Of a stretch of DNA of 64,000 nt, positions 40,276 to 48,723 are shown one piece after another. The position numbers and the translations under genes are program-made. The first letter of the stretch is position 1. Every line of letters starts with the position of its first letter. The stretch is from assembly GCF_036345915.1 (NCBI RefSeq), contig NZ_CP107785.1, forward strand, positions 7,006,001 through 7,070,000, written 5' to 3'. The notes under the pieces are model-generated. The model saw only the letters and a list, made by a program, of their open reading frames with translations. It was not told where the DNA came from and searched no databases. The DNA comes from Nocardia sp. NBC_00565 (GTDB lineage: Bacteria; Actinomycetota; Actinomycetes; Mycobacteriales; Mycobacteriaceae).

Positions 40276-41739
40276 ATGACCGAACAGAGTGCTGAGTCGA
40301 TAAGCGGTATTCGCGGGCCCTCCGTGGTTACGCAGGCTGCCGCCTCCGGGCCTGAAGCGAACACCGCGGGGACTCGTCCGCTTCGCATCGCGATCGTAGG
40401 CGCGGGACCGGCCGGTATCTACGCCGCCGACGCGTTGATGAAGTCCGATGCCGAGGTGAGCATCGACCTGTACGAGCGCATGCCCGCGCCGTTCGGGCTC
40501 ATCCGCTACGGCGTCGCGCCGGACCATCCGCGCATCAAGGGCATCATCACCGCCCTGCACAAGGTGCTCGACAAGCCGCAGGTGCGCCTGCTCGGCAATA
40601 TCGACTACGGCACCGACATCACCCTCGACGACCTGCGCACCTTCTATGACGCGATCATCTTCTCCACCGGCGCCAACGCCGACCGCGCGCTGGAGATCCC
40701 TGGCATCGGCCTGGACGGCAGCTACGGCGCCGCCGACTTCGTGTCCTGGTACGACGGACACCCGGACGTGCCGCGCACCTGGCCGCTGGAGGCCGAGAAG
40801 GTCGCCGTCCTCGGTGTCGGCAACGTCGCACTCGACGTCGCGCGGGTACTCGCCAAGACCGGCGATGAACTGCTGCCGACCGAGATCCCGCCGAACGTCT
40901 ACAACGGACTGAAGGCCAATAAGGCGCTCGAGGTGCACGTCTTCGGCCGTCGCGGCCCCGCGCAGGCCAAGTTCACCCCGCTCGAGCTACGCGAACTCGA
41001 CCACTCCCCGACCATCGAGGTCATCGTCGATCCCGAAGATATCGACTACGACGAGGGCTCCGAGGCCGCCCGTCGGCACTCCAAGCAGGTCGACATGATC
41101 TCGAACACCCTGGAGCAGTGGGCCATCCGCGACGTCGGCAACCGCCCGCACAAGCTGTTCCTGCACTTCTTCGAATCCCCCGCCGAGATCCTGGGCGAGG
41201 ACGGCAAGGTCGTCGGCCTGCGCACCGAGCGCACCCAGCTCGACGGCACCGGCAACGTCAAGGGCACCGGTGTCCTCAAGGACTGGGACGTCCAGGCCGT
41301 CTACCGCGCCGTCGGCTACCTGTCGCAGAACCTCACCCACCTGCCGTTCGACGATCAGGCGGGCGTCATCCCGAACGAGGCCGGACGCGTCATCGCCGAC
41401 GAGGACGCCGACGGTTCGGACCGCTACCTGTCCGCCACTTATGTCACCGGCTGGATCAAGCGCGGACCGGTCGGCCTCATCGGCCACACCAAGGGCGACG
41501 CCAACGAGACCGTGGCCTGCCTGCTGGACGACAGTGTGAACTTCACTCCGGCCGAGCAGCCGGAGCTGGACGCGGTCACCGAGTTCCTGGAGAGCAAGGG
41601 CATCCCGTTCACCACCTGGCAGGGCTGGTACCGCCTCGACGCGCACGAGCGCGCTCTCGGCGAGCCGGAGGGCCGCGAGCGGGTCAAGGTCGTCGAGCGC
41701 GAAGATATGCTGCGCGCCAGTGAGCCGCACAAGGTCTAA
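40276..41739 (+). CDS. fprA: NADPH-ferredoxin reductase, FprA type
   Basis: The protein of 487 residues resembles the adrenodoxin-reductase-like FprA that passes electrons from NADPH via FAD to ferredoxins, for example for cytochromes P450. FAD-binding IAIVGAGPAGIYAADALM lies near residue 35, MPAPFGLIRYGVAPDHP and the NADPH-binding VAVLGVGNVALDVARVLA in the middle, FGRRGPAQAKFT after it, and VTGWIKRGPVGLIGHTKGDA near the C-terminus. The first 30 residues are a non-conserved extension. ATG 40276 is preferred over GTG 40264. An iron box upstream suggests iron control. Confidence 0.92.
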   Translation: MTEQSAESISGIRGPSVVTQAAASGPEANTAGTRPLRIAIVGAGPAGIYAADALMKSDAEVSIDLYERMPAPFGLIRYGVAPDHPRIKGIITALHKVLDKPQVRLLGNIDYGTDITLDDLRTFYDAIIFSTGANADRALEIPGIGLDGSYGAADFVSWYDGHPDVPRTWPLEAEKVAVLGVGNVALDVARVLAKTGDELLPTEIPPNVYNGLKANKALEVHVFGRRGPAQAKFTPLELRELDHSPTIEVIVDPEDIDYDEGSEAARRHSKQVDMISNTLEQWAIRDVGNRPHKLFLHFFESPAEILGEDGKVVGLRTERTQLDGTGNVKGTGVLKDWDVQAVYRAVGYLSQNLTHLPFDDQAGVIPNEAGRVIADEDADGSDRYLSATYVTGWIKRGPVGLIGHTKGDANETVACLLDDSVNFTPAEQPELDAVTEFLESKGIPFTTWQGWYRLDAHERALGEPEGRERVKVVEREDMLRASEPHKV

Positions 41740-41766
41740 CGCGATCTCGACAGGGGTGGCTCACCC

Positions 41767-42726
41767 TTGTCGCAGTCGACGAACCGGTACCGCCGCGACA
41801 GCGGAAATTCTGTCGCGTCTGTGGCAGCGGAAAATCCTTTACTGAGGCATTCTGTACAAGTGTTCGATGCCCATCTCCACATCTTCGACCCGCGGTTCCC
41901 GCTGGCCGAGAACCAGGGCTACCTGCCCGACCCGTTCACCATCGCCGATTACCGAAAGCGTATGTCGCGCTTCGATGTCGGCGGCGGTGCCGTGGTCAGC
42001 GGTTCCTTCCAAGGCACCGATCAGACGTACCTGAAGGCGGCCCTCGCCGAGCTCGGCCCCGGCTGGGTCGGGGTGACCACGCTAGACCCCGACGCCACTG
42101 ACGAAGAGATTATCGAACTCGACCGGATCGGCGTGCGGGCGCTGCGATTCAACCTCAAGCGCGCGGCCGCGGATATCACCACGATGACGCTGCAGGCGCT
42201 GCGCGCGCACGAGCTCGTCGGCTGGCATGTCGAGGTGTATATCGACGGGACGATGCTCAAATCGCTGCAGCCGGTGATCTCCAAGCTGCCGGTGATCTCC
42301 ATCGACCATCTCGGCATGTCCGAGGAGGGCCTGCGCTATCTGCTGGATCTGGTGGATCGCGGGGCGCGGGTCAAGGCGACCGGATTCGGGCGGGTGCAGA
42401 TGAACGTGGCCGATACGCTGCGCCGGATCCACGCGGTCAATCCCGAGGCGCTGATGTTCGGCACGGACCTGCCCGGCACCAGGGCGGGCCGGCCGTTCGA
42501 GGATGCCGATGTGGATCTGATCTGCGATGTCGTCGGCACCGATATGTTCGCGGTGCTCGAAGACAATGCGCGCGCCTTCTATCGGCTACCCGCACGCGTG
42601 CGCGAAGTCCCTACGGATCCGGCCCCGACGCTGCCTATCCACCGCACCGAACAGCCAACCCTGCCGCTGCACGCGGTTCCGAAACTCGAAGCGGCGGATA
42701 CGATTCCGTTCCCCGCCATCGAGTAG
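41767..42726 (+). CDS. Amidohydrolase-family (TIM barrel) hydrolase
   Basis: The 319-residue frame has the amidohydrolase-2 metal motif FDAHLHIFDPRFP, then GALRFNLKR-like barrel strands (VRALRFNLKRAAADI), ISIDHLGMSEEGL and MFGTDLPGTRAGR with the last metal Asp, as in 2-pyrone-4,6-dicarboxylate lactonase and ACMS decarboxylase relatives. A proline-rich tail of 40 residues follows. The start is unsure: TTG 41767 (after an AGGGGTGG box) or GTG 41821. It lies 27 bp after fprA and may be co-transcribed. Substrate unknown. Confidence 0.82.
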   Translation: MSQSTNRYRRDSGNSVASVAAENPLLRHSVQVFDAHLHIFDPRFPLAENQGYLPDPFTIADYRKRMSRFDVGGGAVVSGSFQGTDQTYLKAALAELGPGWVGVTTLDPDATDEEIIELDRIGVRALRFNLKRAAADITTMTLQALRAHELVGWHVEVYIDGTMLKSLQPVISKLPVISIDHLGMSEEGLRYLLDLVDRGARVKATGFGRVQMNVADTLRRIHAVNPEALMFGTDLPGTRAGRPFEDADVDLICDVVGTDMFAVLEDNARAFYRLPARVREVPTDPAPTLPIHRTEQPTLPLHAVPKLEAADTIPFPAIE

Positions 42727-42728
42727 AG

Positions 42729-43226
42729 CTAAGCCGCTATCGCGCCGATAACCCAAACACCGGTAGCCAGCAGCGCACCGAAAAGCTCGATGAGCATCGA
42801 CAAGCCGACACCCTTGACAGCGTGCACCGTTGCCTGCCAAGCCGGTTGGTTCTCGCGAAGCCGCTGCAGCTCCGAAAGATACACGCCCAGAACGAATCCC
42901 ACGATCAACCCGACCACCGGGATGATGAAGAAACCAACGATGCCCAGCACCGCGCCCACGAACAGCGCTCGGTTGGAAACCCCGGCGTCCTTCATCTTTC
43001 GCCCCGGCCAGGTGTACTTGACGATCCCCGACAGCACCAAGAACGCCGTACTGACACCGAACACCGTCCACGCAGTCGCACCCCCGGTCGCGAACGCCCA
43101 AACCGCAATGGCCCCGAAGATCAGAATGACCCCCGGCAGGATCGGAACGATGATCCCGACCAACCCAACCAGAATTACCAGGCCGACAAGTACTAAAAAC
43201 CACCCCTGATGGGCGTACGTTTCCAC
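42729..43226 (-). CDS. DUF456 family membrane protein
   Basis: The 165-residue protein has four to five membrane helices, starting GWFLVLVGLVILVGLVGIIV with the family hallmark PILPGVILIFGAIAVW, and later VGAVLGIVGFFIIPVVGLIV. This is the DUF456 pattern; members are glycine-zipper-like membrane proteins of unknown function. It converges with the amidohydrolase gene, ending 3 bp from it. Confidence 0.86.
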   Translation of the reverse strand: METYAHQGWFLVLVGLVILVGLVGIIVPILPGVILIFGAIAVWAFATGGATAWTVFGVSTAFLVLSGIVKYTWPGRKMKDAGVSNRALFVGAVLGIVGFFIIPVVGLIVGFVLGVYLSELQRLRENQPAWQATVHAVKGVGLSMLIELFGALLATGVWVIGAIAA

Positions 43227-43379
43227 TGGTGAAGCCTATAGTCGACGGCCGCCGTGCGCGAGATTGCCAGCTGCCCCAGCGGGCGACGCGTAGGCGAAAG
43301 ATCTTGCCTGAACCGTGCGGTAGAGACATCTCGCCTGAACCGGGTTAGCCCGCCGATCCGTGCCGGGCACACCGCACCG

Positions 43380-43562
43380 GTTTCACGAGAATCGTTGAAG
43401 GCCGACCTCGCCAACGCTGCGCAGCGCATCGCCCGCCTGGCTGGACGCAACAGGCAACTCGAGCCGAAACTGTCCGAGCTGCTGGGCGAAAGCGCATGGC
43501 GCGATTCCGGACTCGGCGCACCTGGCAAGGCGACGCGAGAAGCGTGTCGCCTTGGCGCGTGA
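43380..43562 (+). pseudogene. Remnant of a DUF6262-like integrase-partner gene
   Basis: The frame encodes SRESLKADLANAAQRIARLA, then GRNRQLEPKLSELLGE and SAWRDSGLGAP, strongly like the coiled-coil region of DUF6262-type proteins that accompany tyrosine recombinases in actinomycete insertions. The N-terminal domain and the rest of the coiled coil are missing, and the frame continues upstream (to 43254) only with non-family sequence. It is best read as a relic of a lost mobile element. Confidence 0.5.
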
Positions 43563-43565
43563 GGT

Positions 43566-44192
43566 CTACTTCGCAGCTTTGAGCTGCCAGCGCTGGTATG
43601 AGGCGCCGCGGGAGGCCATGGTCAGCTTTTCCCGGTCGGGAGCGTAGGTGAGCACAAACTCGGGTCGGCCCTGCTCGAAGAGGTAGCCATCCTCGGTCTG
43701 CCACCGCAGCCCGAGGGTCGACCCGGCACCGACAAGGAGTATTTCCATCGGTGGGTTAGATCCGGGAAGGGAGTCTCTAGGGGTACCCGGGCCGAGGGCG
43801 AAGCGCCCTTTGGTGCCTTCTTCGACCCTGTTGACCAGGTAATTACTCGCCCCGGCGCGGCTGTTTTCTCCGCTGGCGTCGAAGAACCACCACTGACGGT
43901 CCGAGCCGTCCGGGCGAAGCATGTGAACAGTGGGGTCGAAGACGTAGCCGGACTGACTGCCGCCCTGGCCGATCGCACCGGCCTTAGTGGTCAGAGCGAG
44001 TCCGGACTCCTCATTGACGATCAGGAAGTCACCTTCGGGAAACCCGTTGGCGACGAAGCTCAGCGGCCCTCGTTTCAGCGCTAGACCGTTACCGGTCAAC
44101 TCGATATCCAGTGCGGGCACGGGGACAGCCGCTATGACTAGTCCGACGACGAAGGCGACAAGCGATGCACCACCAACCCTTAAACGTTTCAT
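43566..44192 (-). CDS. Secreted protein of unknown function, 208 aa
   Basis: It has a signal peptide (MKRLRVGGASLVAFVVGLVI, cleavage near PVPALD) and a mature part of about 180 residues rich in Gly, Trp and Tyr, with segments FLIVNEESGLALTTKAG, RQWWFFDASGE and SYQRWQLKAAK. The repeated W/F-containing strands and the QRWQL ending resemble a beta-trefoil (ricin-like) lectin repeat, but I cannot confirm the fold. It lies at the left edge of the accessory stretch next to decayed mobile-element sequence. Confidence 0.75.
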   Translation of the reverse strand: MKRLRVGGASLVAFVVGLVIAAVPVPALDIELTGNGLALKRGPLSFVANGFPEGDFLIVNEESGLALTTKAGAIGQGGSQSGYVFDPTVHMLRPDGSDRQWWFFDASGENSRAGASNYLVNRVEEGTKGRFALGPGTPRDSLPGSNPPMEILLVGAGSTLGLRWQTEDGYLFEQGRPEFVLTYAPDREKLTMASRGASYQRWQLKAAK

Positions 44193-44248
44193 GCACAGAA
44201 GCTATCGCTCGCCGGTGCCCGCGAACCGACGCCGCGCTGAGTGGATGA

Positions 44249-44446
44249 CAGGACCGCCTGTACTTCGCCACGGATTCGGCCGAAGACATCGAGCGCCGCG
44301 TCCGTGTGCGACGAAACAGAAAGGCGCTCATCGCGCGTGACCTCGCGCCGTTGACGGTCGATCTGGTGCTCGATGAGGCGGTGATGCGACGTGTGTGGGA
44401 AGCCTTCACCGCTGGCATGGTCGGTGGAGGGTTCGACCGCCGCTAG
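44249..44446 (+). pseudogene. C-terminal relic of a DUF5753/Scr1-type regulator
   Basis: The frame opens after a TGA at 44246 and reads QDRLYFATDSAEDIERRVRV, then RRNRKALIARDLAPLTVDLV and LDEAVMRRVW. This matches the conserved middle of XRE-DUF5753 regulators (a YFA-acid-R pattern followed by LxEAxLRR). The helix-turn-helix part and a start codon are missing. An intrinsic terminator follows at 44464. Confidence 0.45.
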
Positions 44447-44463
44447 GCGCAAGCAGTAGAACA

Positions 44464-44500
44464 AGCCCCCAGCTCGAAGGCGAACGCTGGGGGCTGTTTT
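44464..44500 (+). terminator. Rho-independent terminator on the plus strand
   Basis: AGCCCCCAGC and GCTGGGGGCT form a perfect 10-bp stem with a 12-base loop, followed by GTTTT. It lies 17 bp after the DUF5753 relic and is probably that gene's old terminator. Confidence 0.8.
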
Positions 44501-44675
44501 CGTATATCCGCGGCTCCGGGGGGCGGTAGAAACGAGCATGTGAAGCGCTCCGGAAGGCCCTGAAGGCCTACCCGAAATTCTTTCTCCGACTGGGCAATCG
44601 GGAACCCGCAACCGTGAACGCTCGATGATGGGAGCTGTGTGACGGGAGACTGTCACACACGGTGCACGCTGAGAG

Positions 44676-44702
44676 GGCCGGGAGGTGAAATCCCTCCCGG
44701 CC
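44676..44702 (-). terminator. Hairpin terminator of the DUF3494 gene
   Basis: GGCCGGGAGG and CCTCCCGGCC form a perfect 10-bp stem around TGAAATC, 63 bp beyond the stop of the DUF3494 gene on the minus strand. Confidence 0.65.
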
Positions 44703-44765
44703 ACTCGCAGAGCACCTTTCGCTCTCTACCGGTACACAATGCCGGAAACCGGTGAATTGCCCAGG

Positions 44766-45956
44766 CTAGGCAGTACCACCGCCACCCGTTTCCGGAGACC
44801 CTTCGGGAACGTCCCCGCCACCGCCGGGTCCTTGCTCGCCGGGTCCTTCCTCGCCGGGTCCCTGCTCGCCGGGTCCCTGCTCGCCCGGTCCACCCGGTCC
44901 ACCCGGTCCACCCGGAATACCGCCACCGGGAATCGGAATGGGAATGGGGATGGGAATAGGGATGGGGACGGGAATAATTCCGACACCGCCACCGCCACCG
45001 GGGAGGCCGGGAATAATTCCGCCGCCGGGGAGGCCGGGAATAATTCCGCCGCCGGGGAGGCCGGGAATAATTCCGCCGCCGGGGGGGAAGGGGATGGTTG
45101 TCGCCGACGTTGTCGGCGGCCCTGTCGTCGTTGTCGGCGGCCCTGTCGTCGTTGTTGGCGGCGCTGTCGTCGTTGTCGTGGTCGGCGGCGCTGTCGTCGT
45201 GGACGTCGGTGGAATAACGCAGTTGGGTCGGGTGATCCTGTTGTTGTCCAGGGTGACCGAGCCGTTTCGTGCCAATAGCCGTCCCTCTACGATGGTTCCG
45301 GTCTGCGCCGAGATCGAGGTCAACGCCATGATGGTTCCGACGAAGGTGGTGTTGGTGCCCAGTGTCGCGGAGCTGCCTACCTGCCAGAAGACGTTGCACG
45401 GTGAGGCCCCGTTGATGAGGGCGACCGTGCTGTTCGATGCCGTGATCAACGTAGATCCCGCTTGGAAGATCCAGACCGAGTTGGGATCATTTTGCCCATC
45501 GAGGGTGACTGTCCCGGTTAGGCCCATGGGGCCCGCCGTGTTGTACACCCCCGCGACCAGTGTTTGGCCGCCGAGATCAGGGGGAGCGGCGGTGGCAGGA
45601 CCGCGACCCGCAGCATCGTTATATGCCGTAGTCAGATCCGTTTGCGCTTGCAACGCCACCGCGTCGGCAGCGTGGAAGGTTCCCGTTCCGGGGGTAATAA
45701 GTCCCGGCGGAAACCCGGTAATCGCACTCCCCGGGCTGACCCCCACATCACCGGAGATGATCGTAGGCCCCGTGTTGGTGACCGTCTGGCCCGCCAATAC
45801 CGCAAAGGACGCGGCTGTCCCCAACCCGACAGGGGGCTGGGCCGCTGACGCTACCCCATTGAAGATCAGCAAGACTGTGGCGGTCACAACCGTCACCGCA
45901 GCGATGATCAATCGTCCGACCGGACGCTTCCGGGGCGAGTTGGACGGCAATGTCAC
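44766..45956 (-). CDS. Secreted DUF3494 (ice-binding-like) protein with repetitive stalk and SPETG motif
   Basis: From GTG 45956, after a GAAGGA box, the product is 396 residues: a signal peptide ending VASAAQ; a DUF3494 beta-solenoid (about 45-245) starting [20 protein letters not shown] with [19 protein letters not shown]; then a stalk of TTTTTAPP blocks, three GGGIIPGLP units, a Pro-Ile run, [10 protein letters not shown] and GEQGPG repeats; and the end [10 protein letters not shown]. The solenoid is the fold of ice-binding proteins, but in soil actinomycetes its role is more likely adhesive or surface-linked. SPETG resembles a sortase motif, yet no hydrophobic tail follows. A class E/F-type sortase is encoded 3 kb away. 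Confidence 0.85.
   Translation of the reverse strand: MTLPSNSPRKRPVGRLIIAAVTVVTATVLLIFNGVASAAQPPVGLGTAASFAVLAGQTVTNTGPTIISGDVGVSPGSAITGFPPGLITPGTGTFHAADAVALQAQTDLTTAYNDAAGRGPATAAPPDLGGQTLVAGVYNTAGPMGLTGTVTLDGQNDPNSVWIFQAGSTLITASNSTVALINGASPCNVFWQVGSSATLGTNTTFVGTIMALTSISAQTGTIVEGRLLARNGSVTLDNNRITRPNCVIPPTSTTTAPPTTTTTTAPPTTTTGPPTTTTGPPTTSATTIPFPPGGGIIPGLPGGGIIPGLPGGGIIPGLPGGGGGVGIIPVPIPIPIPIPIPIPGGGIPGGPGGPGGPGEQGPGEQGPGEEGPGEQGPGGGGDVPEGSPETGGGGTA
45000..45080. repeat. Three perfect 27-bp tandem repeats inside the DUF3494 gene
   Basis: Copies at 45000-45026, 45027-45053 and 45054-45080, each starting GGGGAGGCCGGGAATAATTC, encode the nine-residue unit GGGIIPGLP. Flanking hexamer-like repeats (44932-44970) encode the Pro-Ile run. 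Exact repeats suggest recent slippage expansion of the stalk. Confidence 0.85.
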
Positions 45957-46355
45957 TGGTTTTCCTTCGCCGTTGATCGGCACACGTGTGAATGTCACTG
46001 CCTGTCTTCGATCCAGGTGGTAGGAGTGGATGGGTCGACGCAGTCGCGAATTACCGACGACCCTCGGCCGCATTCGAAACCGGCTCGAGCACACCAACAG
46101 TCCGAAGCCAGAAATTAACCCATCCGGGTTTGCGCGGCCTACGAAGTACCTTCCGATGCCGATCCAACGGGCGCGAGCTGCTCGCGCCAGTTGTTTGCCG
46201 CTGAAGCGGCGTGCGGTGTCACGGTCGAGTCTCGCCACGGAATTTTCAGCGGTTCGCAACAGCACGCGAGCCTTCCTCTGGCGGGCGACCAGGCAACACC
46301 CTCGAGGCCCGTTCTTGGGGGCACCATCCACCAAACAGGAAGAGGTTAAACAAAC
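45957..46355. other. Divergent promoter region of the surface module
   Basis: The region separates the DUF3494 gene from the mini-protein genes. It must hold the promoter of both. The minus-strand frame stays open through it but encodes no recognisable sequence. No operator was recognised. Confidence 0.35.
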
Positions 46356-46442
46356 ATGGGCGGTCTTCTCAGCGGTCTGCTGCCGATCGTGGGCAACCTT
46401 CTCACCGGTGTCGTCAGCGTTCTGGTCCACTCGCTGTTCTGA
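46356..46442 (+). CDS. Hydrophobic mini-protein 1, 28 aa
   Basis: An AGGAAGAGG ribosome site (46337-46345) lies 10 bp before an ATG that opens a 28-residue peptide starting [18 protein letters not shown] and ending HSLF. It is almost entirely Leu, Val, Gly and Ile with one Pro and one His and has no charged residue other than the terminus. It would be a membrane helix or amphipathic surface peptide. A similar peptide is encoded 120 bp downstream. Nothing is known of its function; too short for most gene finders. Confidence 0.55.
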   Translation: MGGLLSGLLPIVGNLLTGVVSVLVHSLF

Positions 46443-46455
46443 CACGAATGCTTGG

Positions 46456-46510
46456 TTTGCGGCTCGACCCCCGACATCTCAAATCAGTCGGTCGGGGGTC
46501 GGGCCGCAAA
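46456..46510. terminator. 20-bp-stem hairpin between the two mini-protein genes
   Basis: TTTGCGGCTCGACCCCCGAC (46456-46475) and its complement (46491-46510) match at 19 of 20 positions around a 15-base loop. It begins 14 bp after the first mini-protein stop. No T-run follows. It may terminate, attenuate or stabilise the transcript between the two peptides. Confidence 0.7.
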
Positions 46511-46562
46511 CAATTCACTACGCCGAACCGATACAAAGATGATCAACCGAGAGGCTGTTCGA

Positions 46563-46652
46563 ATGATCCTCCAGCCCGTAATCAACCTCGTCACAGGACT
46601 TCTCGCCGTCGTGGGAGACACACTCCATTTTCTGACCGGCGGCCTGCTCTAA
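46563..46652 (+). CDS. Hydrophobic mini-protein 2, 29 aa
   Basis: The ATG at 46563 follows GAGAGG (46549-46554) by 8 bp and opens MILQPVINLVTGLLAVVGDT ending LTGGLL. An in-frame ATG at 46539 would add eight residues (MINREAVR). Composition and the repeated G-L-L pattern match mini-protein 1, so the two look like distant paralogues. The cutinase-like gene starts about 80 bp downstream on the same strand, so the peptides may be its leader genes. Confidence 0.55.
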   Translation: MILQPVINLVTGLLAVVGDTLHFLTGGLL

Positions 46653-46734
46653 GGGGCTATGACGACCCCAGCGGGATGAACGTGCAGTGCGGCAAGTCCA
46701 AGTAGAGCTCGAGTCGGTGAGAGGTCGGATCGTT

Positions 46735-48552
46735 GTGTCGAGGAAGATAGCTCAAGCACTCGCCGTAACCGGCGTGTCTGCCGTCATCGCAGCGACCGGC
46801 GTCGTCGTCGCCCAACCCTGCGCCGCTGCGCCGGAATTCGATCCGACCGACTGCCCAGCCCTGTACACCCTCGGCGTTCAGGGCACAGGGCAGTCCTCTC
46901 TCAGCGCATCGCCCACCATCGACACCGGCATGCTGTCGGGCGTTTTCGCGCCATTGCTGGCCAGCATTTCGAAGCCCGGAGCGGTCGATCGCGCATACGT
47001 GCCCTATCCCGCGGCGTTCGGCGGGATCGTGCCCGGCGCTGCCTCGCCGCCGTACGCACAATCCGTCTCCGCCGGACTCGACGAACTGCGGAGCATGGCC
47101 CGCGCGATCAGCGATAAATGCGAGAACACCAGCCTGGCTTTGCTGGGGTATTCACAAGGGGCACACGTTGTTTCGTTGTTCCTGCGGGAAGTAGGGTTCG
47201 GATACGGTGTGGTGGCACCGGACAAGATAGCTGGCGCCGCACTCTTCGGCGACCCGACCCGTGACCCGGGGGCACCAGTGTTCCCCGGCGCGCCGGGACA
47301 GCGCACACCCGCCCCCGCACCCGGCACCGACCGAACGGCATTAGCGGGGCTGCCACCAGTTGCACAGTCGATGCCGGCGGGCGGTGGCATCGGACCGCAA
47401 CAAGACATTGCCGCGGACTTCGGCGCGCTCACCGGACGCGTTGCCTCCGTATGCATTGCAGAAGACCTCGCCTGCGACGCACCCACCGGCGCACCGATAC
47501 TGCATGCGTTGACGAATATCATCGGCCAGGTACTGCTATCCCCTCTCGACCCAATTACCGCACTGTCCTCTATCATTCAAGCCGTCGTCGCGACAACCGT
47601 GAAGACCGCCGCCGCCGTAGTAAGCAATGACTTGGTCGGCAACACGGTCGAAACACTGACGCTGACGTCTGAAAGGACGCTCAGTCAGCGCCTTGCGGAA
47701 GCCTCGGACCCGCGGGTGCCGGTTTATGGTCCCGACGCGCAGGCGGCGTTGCTCAAAGTGGCTACAGTCTCGCTCAATATTTTGCTCGCCGTAGTAGGCG
47801 TGACACTCGAACCGAGCGAAGTCGCCGAAATTCTCAGCGTCGGCGAGAATCAACCCTTGGACGGCATTGCCCTGCTTGCGGAAAAAATTACCGGCCCGCG
47901 ATTCCCATCGGTGCCGATCGAACCCGCCGGGAACCTGGTGACACAAGCGTTCGACGCGGTCGCCTTTGCCGTCGCAGACAACGCCGCGCTCCTCGAACCC
48001 GCAACGTGGGCGAGGTATCAGGATGTTGTCGCACGCCATGGCGCCTATGCATCGGAATCCGTCACCGATACCGGCCAGACGTCTACCCAGTTCGTCGCGG
48101 GCTGGTTTGCCGCGCTGGCACGCAGTCTCGCCACCCGGACAGGCTCCGCCGCCAAGGCTACCGCTGCACCGAGTGCTCCTGGTCGGCCAATGGATCCACA
48201 TCAGGTCGTAGCGCCAGGCGATGCATCGCCACTGGCGAGCCAGGCCGCCGAACCAGCTACGGCCAAATCCGCGCCCCTACATCGCGCACCGCGGAAAGAC
48301 ATGTCAGCATCCGTTACCGCTGACCAAGCCGACACTGCTACGTGGGATTGCCTGTGGCTGCTCCTGATGTTCCTGGTTTCGCGGCGACTGCTTCGACATC
48401 GGCTCACCGCTGGCGATCTCCGATCCAGCTTTCTTGCCGTGGCCACGAACTCAGCCTCGAACAGCGCTGGCTGGTATCGGAGCGCACCGCCGATAGCCGC
48501 AGCAGTCGGAGCCATGTCGGTTATCGCGGTGTCGGTGCGCGAGTTCCTGTAG
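46735..48552 (+). CDS. Secreted, C-terminally anchored cutinase-family hydrolase
   Basis: From GTG 46735 (GAGAGG box 9 bp upstream) the protein has 605 residues: a signal peptide with core ALAVTGVSAVIAATGVVV, a cutinase-like alpha/beta-hydrolase domain (about 38-265) with nucleophile GYSQG (Ser 140), Asp 244 in CIAEDLAC and His 257 in PILHALTN, then a 300-residue alanine-rich region and a C-terminal hydrophobic helix (WLLLMFLVSRRLL) plus a second (AAAVGAMSVIAVSV). Nocardial and mycobacterial cutinase-like proteins are esterases or phospholipases; the long C-terminal anchored part is unusual against the 200-230-residue norm. Substrate unknown. Confidence 0.82.
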   Translation: MSRKIAQALAVTGVSAVIAATGVVVAQPCAAAPEFDPTDCPALYTLGVQGTGQSSLSASPTIDTGMLSGVFAPLLASISKPGAVDRAYVPYPAAFGGIVPGAASPPYAQSVSAGLDELRSMARAISDKCENTSLALLGYSQGAHVVSLFLREVGFGYGVVAPDKIAGAALFGDPTRDPGAPVFPGAPGQRTPAPAPGTDRTALAGLPPVAQSMPAGGGIGPQQDIAADFGALTGRVASVCIAEDLACDAPTGAPILHALTNIIGQVLLSPLDPITALSSIIQAVVATTVKTAAAVVSNDLVGNTVETLTLTSERTLSQRLAEASDPRVPVYGPDAQAALLKVATVSLNILLAVVGVTLEPSEVAEILSVGENQPLDGIALLAEKITGPRFPSVPIEPAGNLVTQAFDAVAFAVADNAALLEPATWARYQDVVARHGAYASESVTDTGQTSTQFVAGWFAALARSLATRTGSAAKATAAPSAPGRPMDPHQVVAPGDASPLASQAAEPATAKSAPLHRAPRKDMSASVTADQADTATWDCLWLLLMFLVSRRLLRHRLTAGDLRSSFLAVATNSASNSAGWYRSAPPIAAAVGAMSVIAVSVREFL

Positions 48553-48723
48553 GGGATACCGACAAATCGCCATTTTGTAGTGGCTGCGGGGTGGCCGTGA
48601 CACAGAGCGGGCCCACCACGACAAGACCGTCTCCTGATCCCGCGACAACCTGGCGCGCATTATTCGCAGTCGAGCCGCCCTCATCGACCAAGGTTGATGC
48701 TGCGGGGCCGGGCTTCTTCAAGG

